Positions 1-8,579 of a stretch of 64,000 nucleotides of DNA are shown here, piece after piece. The stretch spans positions 59,911 to 123,910 of the forward strand of contig CAVXIQ010000004.1 of the NCBI GenBank assembly GCA_963761905.1, written 5' to 3'. The stretch comes from Gaiellasilicea sp963761905 (GTDB taxonomy: Bacteria > Actinomycetota > Thermoleophilia > Gaiellales > Gaiellaceae). Position 1 is the stretch's first letter. Each line of letters starts with the position of its first letter. The position numbers were made by a program, and so were the translations under genes. A model generated the notes under the pieces. That model ran no database searches. It had not been told where the DNA came from and saw nothing but the letters and a program-made list of their open reading frames with translations.

Positions 1-324
1 ATCGTCGGCGCGGCGCTCGCGCTTGCCGACGGCGGCGCGCGCGTGATCGCAGCCGGCCTCGACCAGGACTTCCGGCGACTCCCGTTCGGGCCGATGCCCG
101 AACTGCTCGCACACGCCGAGTTCGTCGACAAGCTCCAGGCCGTCTGTCACCGCTGCGGCGGCGGCGCGACGACGACGCAGCGGCTGGTCGACGGCAGGCC
201 AGCTCCATATTCCGGCGCGACGATCGTGGTGGGCGCGAACGAGCAGTACGAGGCGCGCTGCCGCGACTGCCACGAGGCCGGCACGGCTGAAGCCGGTACA
301 GCCCTCGTGACAGTCGCAGCGTAG
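1..324 (+). CDS. tdk: Thymidine kinase, C-terminal part (5' end outside window)
   Basis: This is the C-terminal half of a type II thymidine kinase, which phosphorylates thymidine with ATP in nucleotide salvage. The frame is open from base 1. It shows the family block AGLDQDFRRLPFGPMPELL, then a zinc-binding lobe with CHRC and CRDCH cysteine pairs, and between them the substrate lasso TQRLVDGRPAPY and VVGANEQYEARC. About 107 residues are present of the usual ~200, so the P-loop half lies upstream of the window. It converges on the osmoprotectant transporter operon with 9 nt between the stops. The family assignment is secure. Confidence 0.93.
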   Translation: MVGAALALADGGARVIAAGLDQDFRRLPFGPMPELLAHAEFVDKLQAVCHRCGGGATTTQRLVDGRPAPYSGATIVVGANEQYEARCRDCHEAGTAEAGTALVTVAA

Positions 325-333
325 GCGCAGCTT

Positions 334-1251
334 CTAGGTCACCTTGTTGGCCTTGAGGAAGGCCCGGGCGACCGACGCGGCCGACTTCTTGTCGAGCGCG
401 ACCGCCTTGTTCATCGCGATCATCGCCCGCAGCGTCAGCAGTGAGTTGACCTTGTTCAGCGTGCTCGTCAGGGTCGAGCCGTACTCGCTGACGAGCTTCT
501 TCGACAGCACGGGCGCGACCTGCTGGAAGCCGAACATGTTCCGCGGCTCCTGCAGGACGACGTACTTGCTCGAGATCAGCTGCGGGTCGGTAGTGAAGAT
601 GCCGGCCGCCTCGACCTTGCCCTGGCTCAGGAGCGTGTATGAGCTGATGCCGGCGAGCGGCGTGAACTCCACGTTCTTGACCCCGTAGCGGCTCGCGAGC
701 TGCGGCAGCCAGCGCGTCTCGAACTCCGGGAACGCCGCCAGCGTCAGGTCGGGCACCTTGCGCAGGTCACCGACCGTCTTCAGCCCGTACTTCGACGCCG
801 TCGTCCGCAGCACCGCGATCCCGTCGCGGTCCTGGAACGGCGTCGCCTTCAAGAGTGTCTGACCCCGCTTCTCGTACAGCGCCTTCGCCGCCCGGTAGGT
901 GCCGAGGGCGGACTTCGGCAGCGTCGTCTTCTTGAACGTGACCGCGAGCATGATCCCGGTGTACTCCGGATAGAGCGTGACGCGGCCGCTCCGCAGTGAA
1001 GCGTCGATCAGCTCGGTCGAGCCGATGTTCTCCTTGTACTGCACCTTCAGCCCCTTCGCCTCCAGGGCCTGCTTGTAGAGCTGCCCGAGCACGTACTGCT
1101 CGGGGAAGTTCTTCGTCCCGATGATGATCGGTGTCGCCTGCCCCTTCTCGAGCGCGGCCGGCGCCGCCGCGGCTCCACCGAGCACGAGCGCGACTCCGAG
1201 GGCGACCGCGAAGGCCGCCTTGGCGGCCCGGCGATTGTGCTTCCTGATCAT
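334..1251 (-). CDS. Osmoprotectant ABC transporter substrate-binding protein (OpuAC/ProX type)
   Basis: Secreted or membrane-anchored receptor that binds a quaternary ammonium osmolyte such as glycine betaine and delivers it to the permeases encoded upstream. A positively charged N-terminus and hydrophobic segment (KAAFAVALGVALVLGG) give a signal peptide, followed by the family start IIIGTKNFPEQYVLGQLY. The blocks ATPFQDRDGIAVL and LYPEYTGIML fit the OsmF/YehZ-OpuCC group. The start at 1251 has a strong AGGAAGGTGG ribosome site; a longer reading to 1302 would run into the permease gene. It is the last gene of a four-gene minus-strand operon. The exact ligand is not visible from sequence. Confidence 0.9.
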   Translation of the reverse strand: MIRKHNRRAAKAAFAVALGVALVLGGAAAAPAALEKGQATPIIIGTKNFPEQYVLGQLYKQALEAKGLKVQYKENIGSTELIDASLRSGRVTLYPEYTGIMLAVTFKKTTLPKSALGTYRAAKALYEKRGQTLLKATPFQDRDGIAVLRTTASKYGLKTVGDLRKVPDLTLAAFPEFETRWLPQLASRYGVKNVEFTPLAGISSYTLLSQGKVEAAGIFTTDPQLISSKYVVLQEPRNMFGFQQVAPVLSKKLVSEYGSTLTSTLNKVNSLLTLRAMIAMNKAVALDKKSAASVARAFLKANKVT

Positions 1252-1282
1252 TACCCCACCTTCCTGTCGTGGATCCACCCGG

Positions 1283-1981
1283 TTAGACGACCGGGCGCAC
1301 ATCCGGTTCGAACGTCGGAACCTCTTCTTTCAATCCGGGGGGTGTCAGCCACCGTTGCAGGACGCCGAGCGCGCCGTCGGCGGCAAGCGCGAGCAGCGAG
1401 ACGCAAATCGCGGCGGCCACCAGTCCTTCCACGTCATACGCAGCCTGATTCACGAGGATCTCGCCGAGGCCGCTGCCGCCGGCGATCGCGGCGATCGTGG
1501 CGGTCGCGACGACGAAGACCGCCGCGGTTCGGATCCCGACGAAGAGCAGCGGCAGCGCGAGCGGCAGCTCTACGCGCCACAGCACCTGGGACGGCGTCAT
1601 TCCCATCCCTCGCGCAGCCTCGACCGCGTCCCCGTCGACTTCGTCGATTGCGACGTACGCGTTGGTCAGGATGGGCGGCACGGCGAGCACCACGAGCGCG
1701 AGCATGACGGTCGTGAAGCCGATCCCGAGGAAGATGAAGCCGACCGCGATCACGACGAGAGTCGGTAGCGCCCGGCCGATGTTGGCGACGTTGACCGCCA
1801 CCAGCGAGCCGCGATGGAGGTGGCCGAGGGCGATGCCGAGCGGGACGGCGATCGCGATCGCGACGAGCAGCGCCGCCGCCGAGAGAACGATGTGCTCAAG
1901 CGTCTTCTCGAGCAGCAGGTCGCGCTCGTCGACGATGAACTGGAGGCTGTCGACGAAGACGTCGAGCGCGGCGACGATCAC
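1283..1981 (-). CDS. Osmoprotectant ABC transporter permease (second)
   Basis: Inner-membrane permease of a binding-protein-dependent transporter, 232 aa, with about five to six hydrophobic segments. The EAA coupling loop reads DAVEAARGMGMTPSQVLWRVELPLALP near residues 118-144, and it docks the ATPase. It starts inside the end of the preceding permease (ATGA overlap at 1978-1981), so translation is probably coupled. The two permeases have near-identical EAA loops and likely arose by duplication and form a heterodimer, as in OpuCB/OpuCD. Its stop is followed after 31 nt by the binding-protein start. Confidence 0.9.
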   Translation of the reverse strand: MIVAALDVFVDSLQFIVDERDLLLEKTLEHIVLSAAALLVAIAIAVPLGIALGHLHRGSLVAVNVANIGRALPTLVVIAVGFIFLGIGFTTVMLALVVLAVPPILTNAYVAIDEVDGDAVEAARGMGMTPSQVLWRVELPLALPLLFVGIRTAAVFVVATATIAAIAGGSGLGEILVNQAAYDVEGLVAAAICVSLLALAADGALGVLQRWLTPPGLKEEVPTFEPDVRPVV

Positions 1982-2685
1982 GTCAACCTCCTGGCCGTGG
2001 CCCAGGGCGTCACCGCCCGCTGCGCGAGGACGAGCAGAACGTCGGCGAGGAACGCGAGGCCGACCGCCAGGGCACCGGCAGCGATGATCTCCGTCCGGAA
2101 GTCGAGCCGGAGCGCGCCGAGAATCGGACCGCCGAGCCCCTCGGAGACGACGAACGCGGCCACGGTCGCGAGGGCGATGGTCGAGACGACGGCGATGCGC
2201 AGCCCGGCGACAATCGCCGGCAGCGCCAGCGGAAGCTCGACGCGCCAGAGGGTCTGGTTTTGGGTCAGCCCCATCCCGCGCGCCGCCTCGAGCACCTCAG
2301 GCGGAGCCGAGCGGAGCCCGGCGAGGTTGTTGCGGAAGAGGATCAGGAGCGTGTAGCCCACGAGTGCGATCTCGACCGTCGTCACGGTCAGCCCGGTGAC
2401 CGGCACGAGCAGCTGGAAGAGCGCGAGGCTCGGGATCGTGTAGATCACTGCCGAGAGGAACGCGACCGGCCGCTCGACGTGGCGGAAGCGGTGGGCCAGG
2501 AGCGCCGCGACCAGCGAGAGCACGAAGCCGACGCCGACCGCGATCACCGTCAGCTTGATGTGCTCGACGAGCGCCGGCTGGAGCACTGGATCCCAGTTCT
2601 CGCGCACCCAGTCCGTGCAGAAGAGCCGGTTCTCGGCGACGCAGTCGCTTGCCTCGCCGAAGTCGGGGATGACGGGCTCGGCCAC
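1978..2685 (-). CDS. Osmoprotectant ABC transporter permease (first)
   Basis: Permease subunit of 235 aa with an N-terminal extension of about 35 residues rich in acidic and aromatic residues before the first membrane segment (LTVIAVGVGFVLSLVAALL). The EAA loop reads EVLEAARGMGLTQNQTLWRVELPLALP, almost the same as in its partner. It overlaps the upstream ATPase gene by one base (2685) and the downstream permease by four, the usual tight spacing of OpuC/OpuB-type operons. Regulation cannot be read from the sequence; no operator was recognised ahead of the operon. Confidence 0.9.
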   Translation of the reverse strand: MAEPVIPDFGEASDCVAENRLFCTDWVRENWDPVLQPALVEHIKLTVIAVGVGFVLSLVAALLAHRFRHVERPVAFLSAVIYTIPSLALFQLLVPVTGLTVTTVEIALVGYTLLILFRNNLAGLRSAPPEVLEAARGMGLTQNQTLWRVELPLALPAIVAGLRIAVVSTIALATVAAFVVSEGLGGPILGALRLDFRTEIIAAGALAVGLAFLADVLLVLAQRAVTPWATARRLT

Positions 2686-3647
2686 TACCGCATCAGCTCC
2701 GTCAGCCGGTCGAGCGTCAGCTGCTTGCGCGTCCCGTCGCCGGCCTCGACGACGACCGCGCGGGCGCCGTCGGTCAGCATCGCGGAGAGCGCGTCGCGGA
2801 GCGTCGTCTGGCCGTCGAGCAGCGGCCCAACGGCGCCGTTCGCAGGCTCGAGCTCGACCTCGTCGAGCTTGGTGAGCGAGAGCCGCTTCAAGCCTCGGTC
2901 GGCGCCGACGAAGCGGGCGACGAAGTCGTCCGCCGGGTGGGCGAGCAGTTGCTCGGGCGTGTCGTACTGGGCGAGGACTCCGCCCTCGCGCAGGATCGCG
3001 ATCCGGTCGCCGACGAGGATCGCCTCGTCGATGTCGTGGGTGACGAAGATGATCGTCTTGCGCAGCTCATGCTGGATTCGGAGCAGCTCGTTCTGGAGCC
3101 GCGTCCGCGTGATCGGGTCGAGTGCTCCGAAGGGCTCGTCCATCAGCATCAGCGGCGGGTCGGCGGCGAGGGCGCGCGCGAGCCCGACCCGCTGGCGCTC
3201 TCCGCCGGAGAGCTGCGAGGCGTAGCGGGAGCGGTAGTCACGCGCGGGCAGGTCGACGAGGTCGAGCAGCTCGTCGGTGCGCTCCTCCGTCTCGTGCTTC
3301 GACCAGCCGAGCAGCTTCGGGACCGTGGCGACGTTCTCCGCGACGGTCATGTGCGGGAAGAGCCCGACCTGCTGGATCACGTAGCCGATCCCGCGGCGCA
3401 GCGCCGTCTCGTCGAGCGACGTGACGCTGCGACCGTCGACGCGGACGTCGCCCGACGTGAGCTCCACGAGCCGGTTGACGAGCTTCATCGCAGTCGTCTT
3501 GCCGCCGCCCGAGGGTCCGACCAGGCAGCAGACCTCGCCGGCAGGGATCGTCATCGAGAGGTCGTCGACCGCCGGCGTTGCGCGGCCGGGGTACCGCTTG
3601 GTCGCGTGGTCGAAGACGATCTCAACCGCCTGACGCGGAGCCCTCAC
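2685..3647 (-). CDS. Osmoprotectant ABC transporter ATP-binding protein (OpuCA/OpuBA type)
   Basis: ATPase that powers the transporter. Walker A is GPSGGGKT near residue 44, the signature is LSGGERQRVG, Walker B is PLMLMDEPFGALD and the switch histidine lies in FVTHDIDEA. After the ATPase core there is a C-terminal stretch of about 70 residues (TTLRDALSAMLTDGARAVVV) that looks like one CBS-type half, the module that senses ionic strength in OpuA/OpuC relatives. It is the first gene of the operon and is divergent from the EamA remnant with only 35 nt between starts. Family assignment is firm; osmotic gating is inferred from homologs. Confidence 0.92.
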   Translation of the reverse strand: MRAPRQAVEIVFDHATKRYPGRATPAVDDLSMTIPAGEVCCLVGPSGGGKTTAMKLVNRLVELTSGDVRVDGRSVTSLDETALRRGIGYVIQQVGLFPHMTVAENVATVPKLLGWSKHETEERTDELLDLVDLPARDYRSRYASQLSGGERQRVGLARALAADPPLMLMDEPFGALDPITRTRLQNELLRIQHELRKTIIFVTHDIDEAILVGDRIAILREGGVLAQYDTPEQLLAHPADDFVARFVGADRGLKRLSLTKLDEVELEPANGAVGPLLDGQTTLRDALSAMLTDGARAVVVEAGDGTRKQLTLDRLTELMR

Positions 3648-3682
3648 TGATCGAAGCCTAGACGCTGGTAGGTTCGCCAGGA

Positions 3683-4087
3683 GTGGCCGACGTCGCCTAC
3701 ATCCCCGGCGAGGCCGGGCGCGAGCGGCGACCCGCGATCGGCTACGCGATGGTGATCTCGGCGGCGCTGTTGTTCGCCCTGAACGGGACGGTCTCGAAGG
3801 TCGTGCTCCAGTCCGGGATCTCGTCGCTCGAGCTGACGCAGGTGCGCGCGACCGGCGCCTTCCTCGGCTTCGCGCTCGTGCTCCTCCTGACCCGCCGCGA
3901 GAGCTTACGGCTGACCCGGCGCGAGGTGCCCTATCTGATCGTCTTCGGGATCGCGGGAGTGGCGCTCGTGCAGTGGCTCTACTTTGTCTCGATCGGCCGG
4001 CTGCCGATCGGGATTGCGCTCCTGATCGAGTACATCGCGCCGATCCTGATCGCGCTCTGGGCGTGGTCGGTGATCACGAACGTCGAC
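3683..4087 (+). pseudogene. EamA/DMT-family transporter, N-terminal half only
   Basis: The first ~130 codons encode a clear EamA-type drug/metabolite transporter: a GTG start, then five hydrophobic helices with blocks AIGYAMVISAALLFALNG, SSLELTQVRATGAFLG and GIALLIEYIAPILIALW. Homology stops abruptly after LIALWAW near 4075, where a full protein would carry five more helices. The reading frame then runs on by chance through the next two genes, so the formal ORF is a chimera. The protein is about half the family length and is unlikely to work. The cause is either a genuine deletion or an assembly collapse. Confidence 0.8.
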
Positions 4088-4508
4088 CGTGGTCGAGAAG
4101 AGCTACATCGGCTCGGGTGCGGCCGGTCGCAACACCACGACGCCGAGATCGAGCCGTACACGACCTACCGCGGCACGAGCACGTTCCCGTTCCTCGAGTA
4201 CTCGGCGCGCCATGTGCTCGAGCTCTTCCCGCAGCTGCGAGAGCGCGCGCGTCCTGCGCCAGTGGACGGGGCTGTGCGACATCAGCCCCGACTTCAGCCC
4301 GATCCTCGGGGTCACGGAGGTGGACGGCTTCCTCGTCTCGGCCGGCTGGGGCACCTACGGCTTCAAGGCCGCGCCGATCGTCGGCACGACGCTCGCGGAG
4401 CTCGTCGCGACCAGGCGGACGCCGCCGCTGATCGCGCCCTTCGCGCTCGAGCGCTTCTCGACCGATACGCTCGTCTCCGAGCTGGCCGCGGCGGCCGTCT
4501 CCCACTGA
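4083..4508 (+). pseudogene. Sarcosine-oxidase-beta-like FAD oxidoreductase, internally deleted and frameshifted
   Basis: Two separated pieces of a DAO-family flavoprotein are visible. Positions 4086-4137 encode VVEKSYIGSGAAGRNTT, the end of the FAD-binding region. From about 4142, in another frame, comes PYTTYRGTSTFPFLEYSARH, then near 4250, back in the first frame, VLRQWTGLCDISPDFSPI, TEVDGFLVSAGWGTYGFKAAP and the usual C-terminus. The roughly 250 residues that normally separate these pieces, and the N-terminal dinucleotide-binding loop, are missing. The stop overlaps the fhs start (TGATG), so the parent gene probably formed an operon with formate-THF ligase. Sarcosine oxidase yields methylene-THF, which fits that pairing. 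Confidence 0.82.
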
Positions 4509-6179
4509 TGACCGAGATCGATATGCCCTCCAGCCTCGAGATCGCGCAGGCCGCGCAGCTCCGCCCGATCGCCGAGCTCGCGGAGGAGGCCGGCCTGCTG
4601 CCCGAAGAGGTCGAGCAATACGGCCGGCACAAGGCGAAGCTCGATCTCTCCGTCCTCGAACGGCTCGCCGACCGGCCCGACGGGAAGCTGATCTGCGTCA
4701 CGGCGATCACGCCGACGAAGGCGGGCGAGGGCAAGACGACGACGTCGGTCGCGCTCACCCAGGGCCTCGGCGCGATCGGCAAGAGCCCGGTGCTCTGCCT
4801 GCGCGAGGCCTCGGTCGGGCCGGTCTTCGGGATCAAGGGCGGCGCGGCCGGCGGCGGCTACGCGCAGGTCGTGCCGATGGAGGACCTGAACCTCCACTTC
4901 ACGGGCGACCTCCACGCGATCGGCGCCGCGAACAACCTGCTCGCCGCCATCCTCGAGTCGCACCTCCTCCACGGGAACGCGCTCGAGATCGACCCGCTCT
5001 CGATCAGCTGGCGCCGCTGCGTGGACATGAACGACCGGGCGCTCCGGCAGATCGCGGTCGGGCTCGGCGGCCGCGCGAACGGCTACGTCCGCGAGACCGG
5101 CTTCGACATCACCGCGGCCTCGGAGGTGATGGCGATCGTCGCCGTCGCGCGCGACCTCTTCGACCTGCGCCGGCGGCTCGGCGCGATCACGGTCGGCCAC
5201 TCGTTCGCCGGTGAGCCGATCACCGCCGAGGCGCTGAACGCCGCCGGCGCGATGACGGTGCTCCTCAAGGACGCGCTGAAACCGAACCTCGTCCAGACGC
5301 TCGAGGGCCAGCCGGCGCTCGTCCACTGTGGCCCCTTCGCCAACATCGCCCACGGCAACAACTCGCTCGTCGCCGACCTCGTCGCGCTCAAGCTCGGCGA
5401 CTACGTCGTCACGGAGAGCGGCTTCGGCTCGGATATGGGGATGGAGAAGTTCCTCAATATCGTCTGCCGGGCGGGCGGGCTCTCGCCGAGCGCGGTCGTC
5501 CTGGTCGCCACCGTGCGCGCGCTCGAGCACCACGGCGGCGAGCCGGACGGCGGCACGGCCGCGATCGAGCGCGGCGCGGCGAACCTCCGGCGCCACCTCG
5601 AGATCGTCCACTCATTCGGCCTCAAGGCCGTCGTCGCCGTCAACCGCTTTCCCGGCGACACGGACGGAGGAGGTGGAGCTCGTCCGCCGGCTCGCGCTCG
5701 ACTACGGCGCCCATGCGGCCGAGCTGAACGAGGGCTTCGAGCGCGGCGGCCCGGGCGCTGCGGCGCTCGCCGAGGCGGTCGTAGACGCGACTCGCGACGC
5801 GCCGGCCTTCGACCACACCTACCCGATCGAGGCGCCGATCGAGGAGAAGATCCGAGCGATCGCGACCAGGGTGTACGGCGCCGACGACATCTACGTCCTC
5901 AAGACGGCGCGGGACAAGATTGACGCGTTCACCGCGGCGGGCCTCGACCGGCTGCCGATCTGCATGGCGAAGACGCACCTCTCGCTCTCGCACGACGCGG
6001 CCCTCGCGAACGCACCCGAGGGCTTCACCGTCACAGTCCGGGACATCCGCGCCTACACCGGCGCGGGCTGGCTTGTCGCCCTCTGCGGCGACATGCAGAC
6101 GATGCCTGGGCTCGCCGCGCGGCCCGCCGCGTTCAGCGTCGACATCGACGACGAGGGCAAGACAATCGGCTTGTTCTGA
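4508..6179 (+). CDS. fhs: Formate--tetrahydrofolate ligase (one-base frameshift)
   Basis: Makes 10-formyl-THF from formate, THF and ATP in one-carbon metabolism. The N-terminal part has the P-loop PTKAGEGKTT, then GIKGGAAGGGYAQV, the family block GPFANIAHGNNS, and EPDGG. Near 5669 the frame breaks: after VNRFPGDTD an extra G (GACGGAGGAG) moves the rest, EEVELVRRLALDYGA to the end GKTIGLF, into the next frame. Removing one base gives 556 residues, the normal length, so this is one gene with a single-base insertion and probably a sequence error. The ATG overlaps the stop of the preceding oxidoreductase remnant. Confidence 0.92.
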
Positions 6180-6193
6180 GTACGATTCCGGCG

Positions 6194-6634
6194 ATGCGGA
6201 TCGCGGCTTGTCTGGTCGCCCTGCTCGCGCTTACGGCCGCGGTCTCGGCCAGCGCCCGCACCGACGCGAACGGGATCCCGGCCTACGTCGACGGCTACGC
6301 GAAGTGGCCGAAGCTGAACGCGAAGCCGATCCTCGGCGGCTCGTCGGCGCATCAGGGGACGAAGAACGTCTACGCGAGCAAGCGGAAGACGGGCGTGAAC
6401 TATCCCGTCGGCGCGATCGTCGTCAAGACGGCGCGGCCGCCGGGGAAGCAGTGGCTCTCGCTCGTCGCGACGATGCGGAAGATCCGCGGCACGACGAACG
6501 GCGGCTGGCGCTGGGAGGAGTTCACCCGCTCCTCGCCGACGGCGCGCTTCACGAAGGTCGCGTTCCCGGAGTCGGGCTGCGCCGCCTGCCACATGCAGGC
6601 GAAGGCGAACGACTACGTGTTCACGCGCCGCTAG
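6194..6634 (+). CDS. Cytochrome P460-like secreted haem protein
   Basis: A 146-residue exported protein. Residues 1-22 form a signal peptide ending at SASA, and the mature part contains W/Y-rich blocks, for example WLSLVATMRKI and GGWRWEEFTR. It ends with one c-type haem site CAACH in ESGCAACHMQAKANDYVF. A single CxxCH followed by the K/N-DYVF tail is the layout of the cytochrome P460 domain, whose known members oxidise hydroxylamine or bind NO. The substrate here is unknown. It starts 14 nt after fhs, so it may be co-transcribed, and its stop overlaps the convergent hydrolase gene by 14 nt. Confidence 0.75.
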   Translation: MRIAACLVALLALTAAVSASARTDANGIPAYVDGYAKWPKLNAKPILGGSSAHQGTKNVYASKRKTGVNYPVGAIVVKTARPPGKQWLSLVATMRKIRGTTNGGWRWEEFTRSSPTARFTKVAFPESGCAACHMQAKANDYVFTRR

Positions 6635-7392
6635 CCCCGACGAGCCCGAGCATCCGGACGATCGCGGCGACGACGAGATCCGGCGCGTCCCGCATCACGT
6701 TGTGCGAGCTTCCGGCCGCGAAGACCGACTCTCGCGCGCTGCTCTCGGCCACGAACGCCGCGTGCGCCTCGCGCATCGCGGTCGCGCTCTCCGGCGTCGT
6801 CGCCCAGGAGTGCTCGGCGACGATGTCGACGATCGGCAGACTCGCTGGAATCGCGACCGATCTGAGCCGCGCGGCGGTGGCCGGATAGGCCTCCATGATC
6901 GGGATCAGCGTCGCTGCGAGCTCCGGCGCCTGCTCCCGAAGCTGCTCGTACTGCGGCCGGTACTCGGCGAGGATCGAGGCGACCTCGGCCTCGGAAAAGA
7001 ACGCGGGGATGTTGGCGTCGACCAGAACGAGCCCGGCCACGCGCTCGTCCAGCGACGCGAGCAGCAGGCTGATGAAGCCGCCGTAGGAATGCGCCGCCAG
7101 CACGATCGGGCCGTCGATCCCGCAACTCGTCAGAGCCGAGCGCAGCGCCTCGACCTCGTCGTCGATCGAGTACGGCTGAGGGGCCCGGCTCGCTGCGACC
7201 CATCCCGGCCCGGTCGTAGAGGAAGGTTCTCGCTCCGGCCGCTCGGATGCGCGGCGCGATCTCCGCCCAGACGCCCGAGTCGCTGCCGTTCCCGGTCTCG
7301 AACACGACTGTTACCTGTCCGGCGCCTTCGACGCTCACCCAGAGTCGCGATACCCGCCGACGTCGAGAAGGTTGGTCGCGCGAGGGGCCAAG
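6621..7392 (-). CDS. Alpha/beta hydrolase (two frameshifts)
   Basis: Three frames are needed to read this hydrolase. The N-terminus is LLDVGGYR, then after a two-base shift near 7342 LWVSVEGAGQVTVVFETGNG and FLYDRAGMGRSEPGP, then after a one-base shift near 7177 PYSIDDEVEALRSAL, the nucleophile elbow AAHSYGG and the end GSSHNVMRDAP with the probable catalytic histidine. All parts occur in the right order and spacing for the family. The start is uncertain; a TTG near 7392 just before the VGGYR block is the best candidate. The substrate cannot be predicted. The frameshifts are more likely sequencing indels than decay because all motifs remain. Confidence 0.75.
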
Positions 7393-7482
7393 GCAGCCGA
7401 GCCTAGTCGACAGCGCTCGGACCCGGTCTGGCCGCAGGAAGCCGTGGCTGCTCGCACACGGCTTCCCACAGCCCGCTCGAGG

Positions 7483-7677
7483 TCACTGAGCGCGAGGAGC
7501 CAGGGTCGGCCCGGTCGAGCGCAGGTGCGTGCGGAGCCAGTCGAGCCGGAGACGGCGATCACGGCGGCTCTCCAACCCCGCTCGCTCGGCGCGATCTGCC
7601 GAGCGCCAGTCGCGCTTCAGCTCGGAGTGCCGCTCGGCGGCGAGCTGGCGGCTCGTGTCGGTGTCGCGGTAGAGCAT
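7483..7677 (-). CDS. Small basic protein of unknown function
   Basis: A 64-residue ORF beginning MLYRDTDTSRQLAAERHSEL, rich in Arg, Asp and Glu and probably helical. The ATG at 7677 has a good ribosome site, GGAAGGGAAC, ending three bases before it; a longer ORF to 7836 lacks this. I do not recognise the family. Short Arg-rich proteins of similar opening are often seen as singletons in actinobacteria. It lies alone between the hydrolase and the divergent secreted protein. It may be real on the strength of the ribosome site, but coding potential in such GC-rich DNA is hard to judge by eye. Confidence 0.5.
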   Translation of the reverse strand: MLYRDTDTSRQLAAERHSELKRDWRSADRAERAGLESRRDRRLRLDWLRTHLRSTGPTLAPRAQ

Positions 7678-7866
7678 GTCGTTCCCTTCCGATGGGCCGT
7701 TGGCGGCCCACCTTCGCGGCGAGCGCTCTCGTCGCGGTCGTGGTGTGAGACCAGGATCAAGGTGGGCGGTAAGAGCGAGGCAAGCGGGCGGTAAACGGTC
7801 GGCTACGTCGCTCCGCCAGACCCCTACTCGACCCAAACCAGCCGCGCTGCGTCACCGGAAGTCCAG

Positions 7867-8499
7867 GTGAGCGGTGGTCGTCTGGTGGTCATGACCGTTC
7901 GAGCTCGCCCCGTACTCGCTGCGCTGGCCGTCTGCCTCGCGATCTCCGGAACGGCGATCGCAGCCGATCGGCCGCCGGACGACGAACGGCTCGCTCCCGC
8001 GGTGGCTCAGACGAAGCGGATCGCTCAAGAGGTCGAGTTGCGCCACCGCCTTCCCGGCGGCGGGCGGCTCGCGATCGTTGAGGTGACGACCATGCTCGGC
8101 GTCTCGACGCTCGAGACGTTCGACCCGAGCGACTGGAGCGGCAGGAGCATCGAAACGGACAACGGCATCTACGTGGCCCTCTGCGGCGGCGTGCGACGGC
8201 ACTGCGCCATGAACGAGCTGGGTGGCGCCGGCGACGCGCTGCTCGCGCGCCGGCAGGCCGTCGAGCTCGCGCGCCGAGCGCTCTCCGAGACGACGCTCGA
8301 CCTCGTCGTCGTCGCGCTCCCACAACGCTCGACGCGGCTGCTGCTCGTCTTCGAGCGCGGGCGGCTCGACCTCGGCGACCAGGGGAGTGACGCGAGCCTG
8401 GTCGACCGGGTGACGCGGGACAGGCTCTATGCGACGGCGGGGCTGATCCCCTTCTCGGACACCGAGGACAGCCTCGCCCTCGTGAAGCTGTGCCGCTGA
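7867..8499 (+). CDS. Secreted protein of unknown function
   Basis: A 210-residue protein with a signal peptide (RPVLAALAVCLAISGTAIAA) and no later membrane segment, so it is probably exported. The mature part has a cysteine in CGGVRRHC and a long Arg/Leu-rich helix region (ARRQAVELARRALSE), ending at LVKLC; three cysteines in total may allow a disulfide. The GTG start at 7867 has a GGAA motif six bases upstream; an in-frame ATG at 7891 is an alternative that also leaves the signal peptide intact. I recognise no domain. It is followed by a hairpin shared with the convergent gene. Confidence 0.65.
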   Translation: MSGGRLVVMTVRARPVLAALAVCLAISGTAIAADRPPDDERLAPAVAQTKRIAQEVELRHRLPGGGRLAIVEVTTMLGVSTLETFDPSDWSGRSIETDNGIYVALCGGVRRHCAMNELGGAGDALLARRQAVELARRALSETTLDLVVVALPQRSTRLLLVFERGRLDLGDQGSDASLVDRVTRDRLYATAGLIPFSDTEDSLALVKLCR

Positions 8500-8534
8500 G
8501 CGACGCGGAGACAGCCTACGAAGCCGAGGAGGAA

Positions 8535-8563
8535 CCGCAGGGGCCGCTCGAGCTCCCCTGCGG
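8535..8563. terminator. Bidirectional hairpin terminator
   Basis: Nine-base perfect arms CCGCAGGGG and CCCCTGCGG around an 11-nt loop, placed between two convergent stop codons (8499 and 8580). No U-tract follows, as is common in high-GC actinobacteria. Confidence 0.6.
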
Positions 8564-8579
8564 CTCGTCGCGATCAGCC

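Noticed and set aside
4355..5611. 418-residue minus-strand ORF opposite fhs
   Set aside because: Arg/Asp/Val-rich shadow of the fhs coding strand, no recognisable domain.
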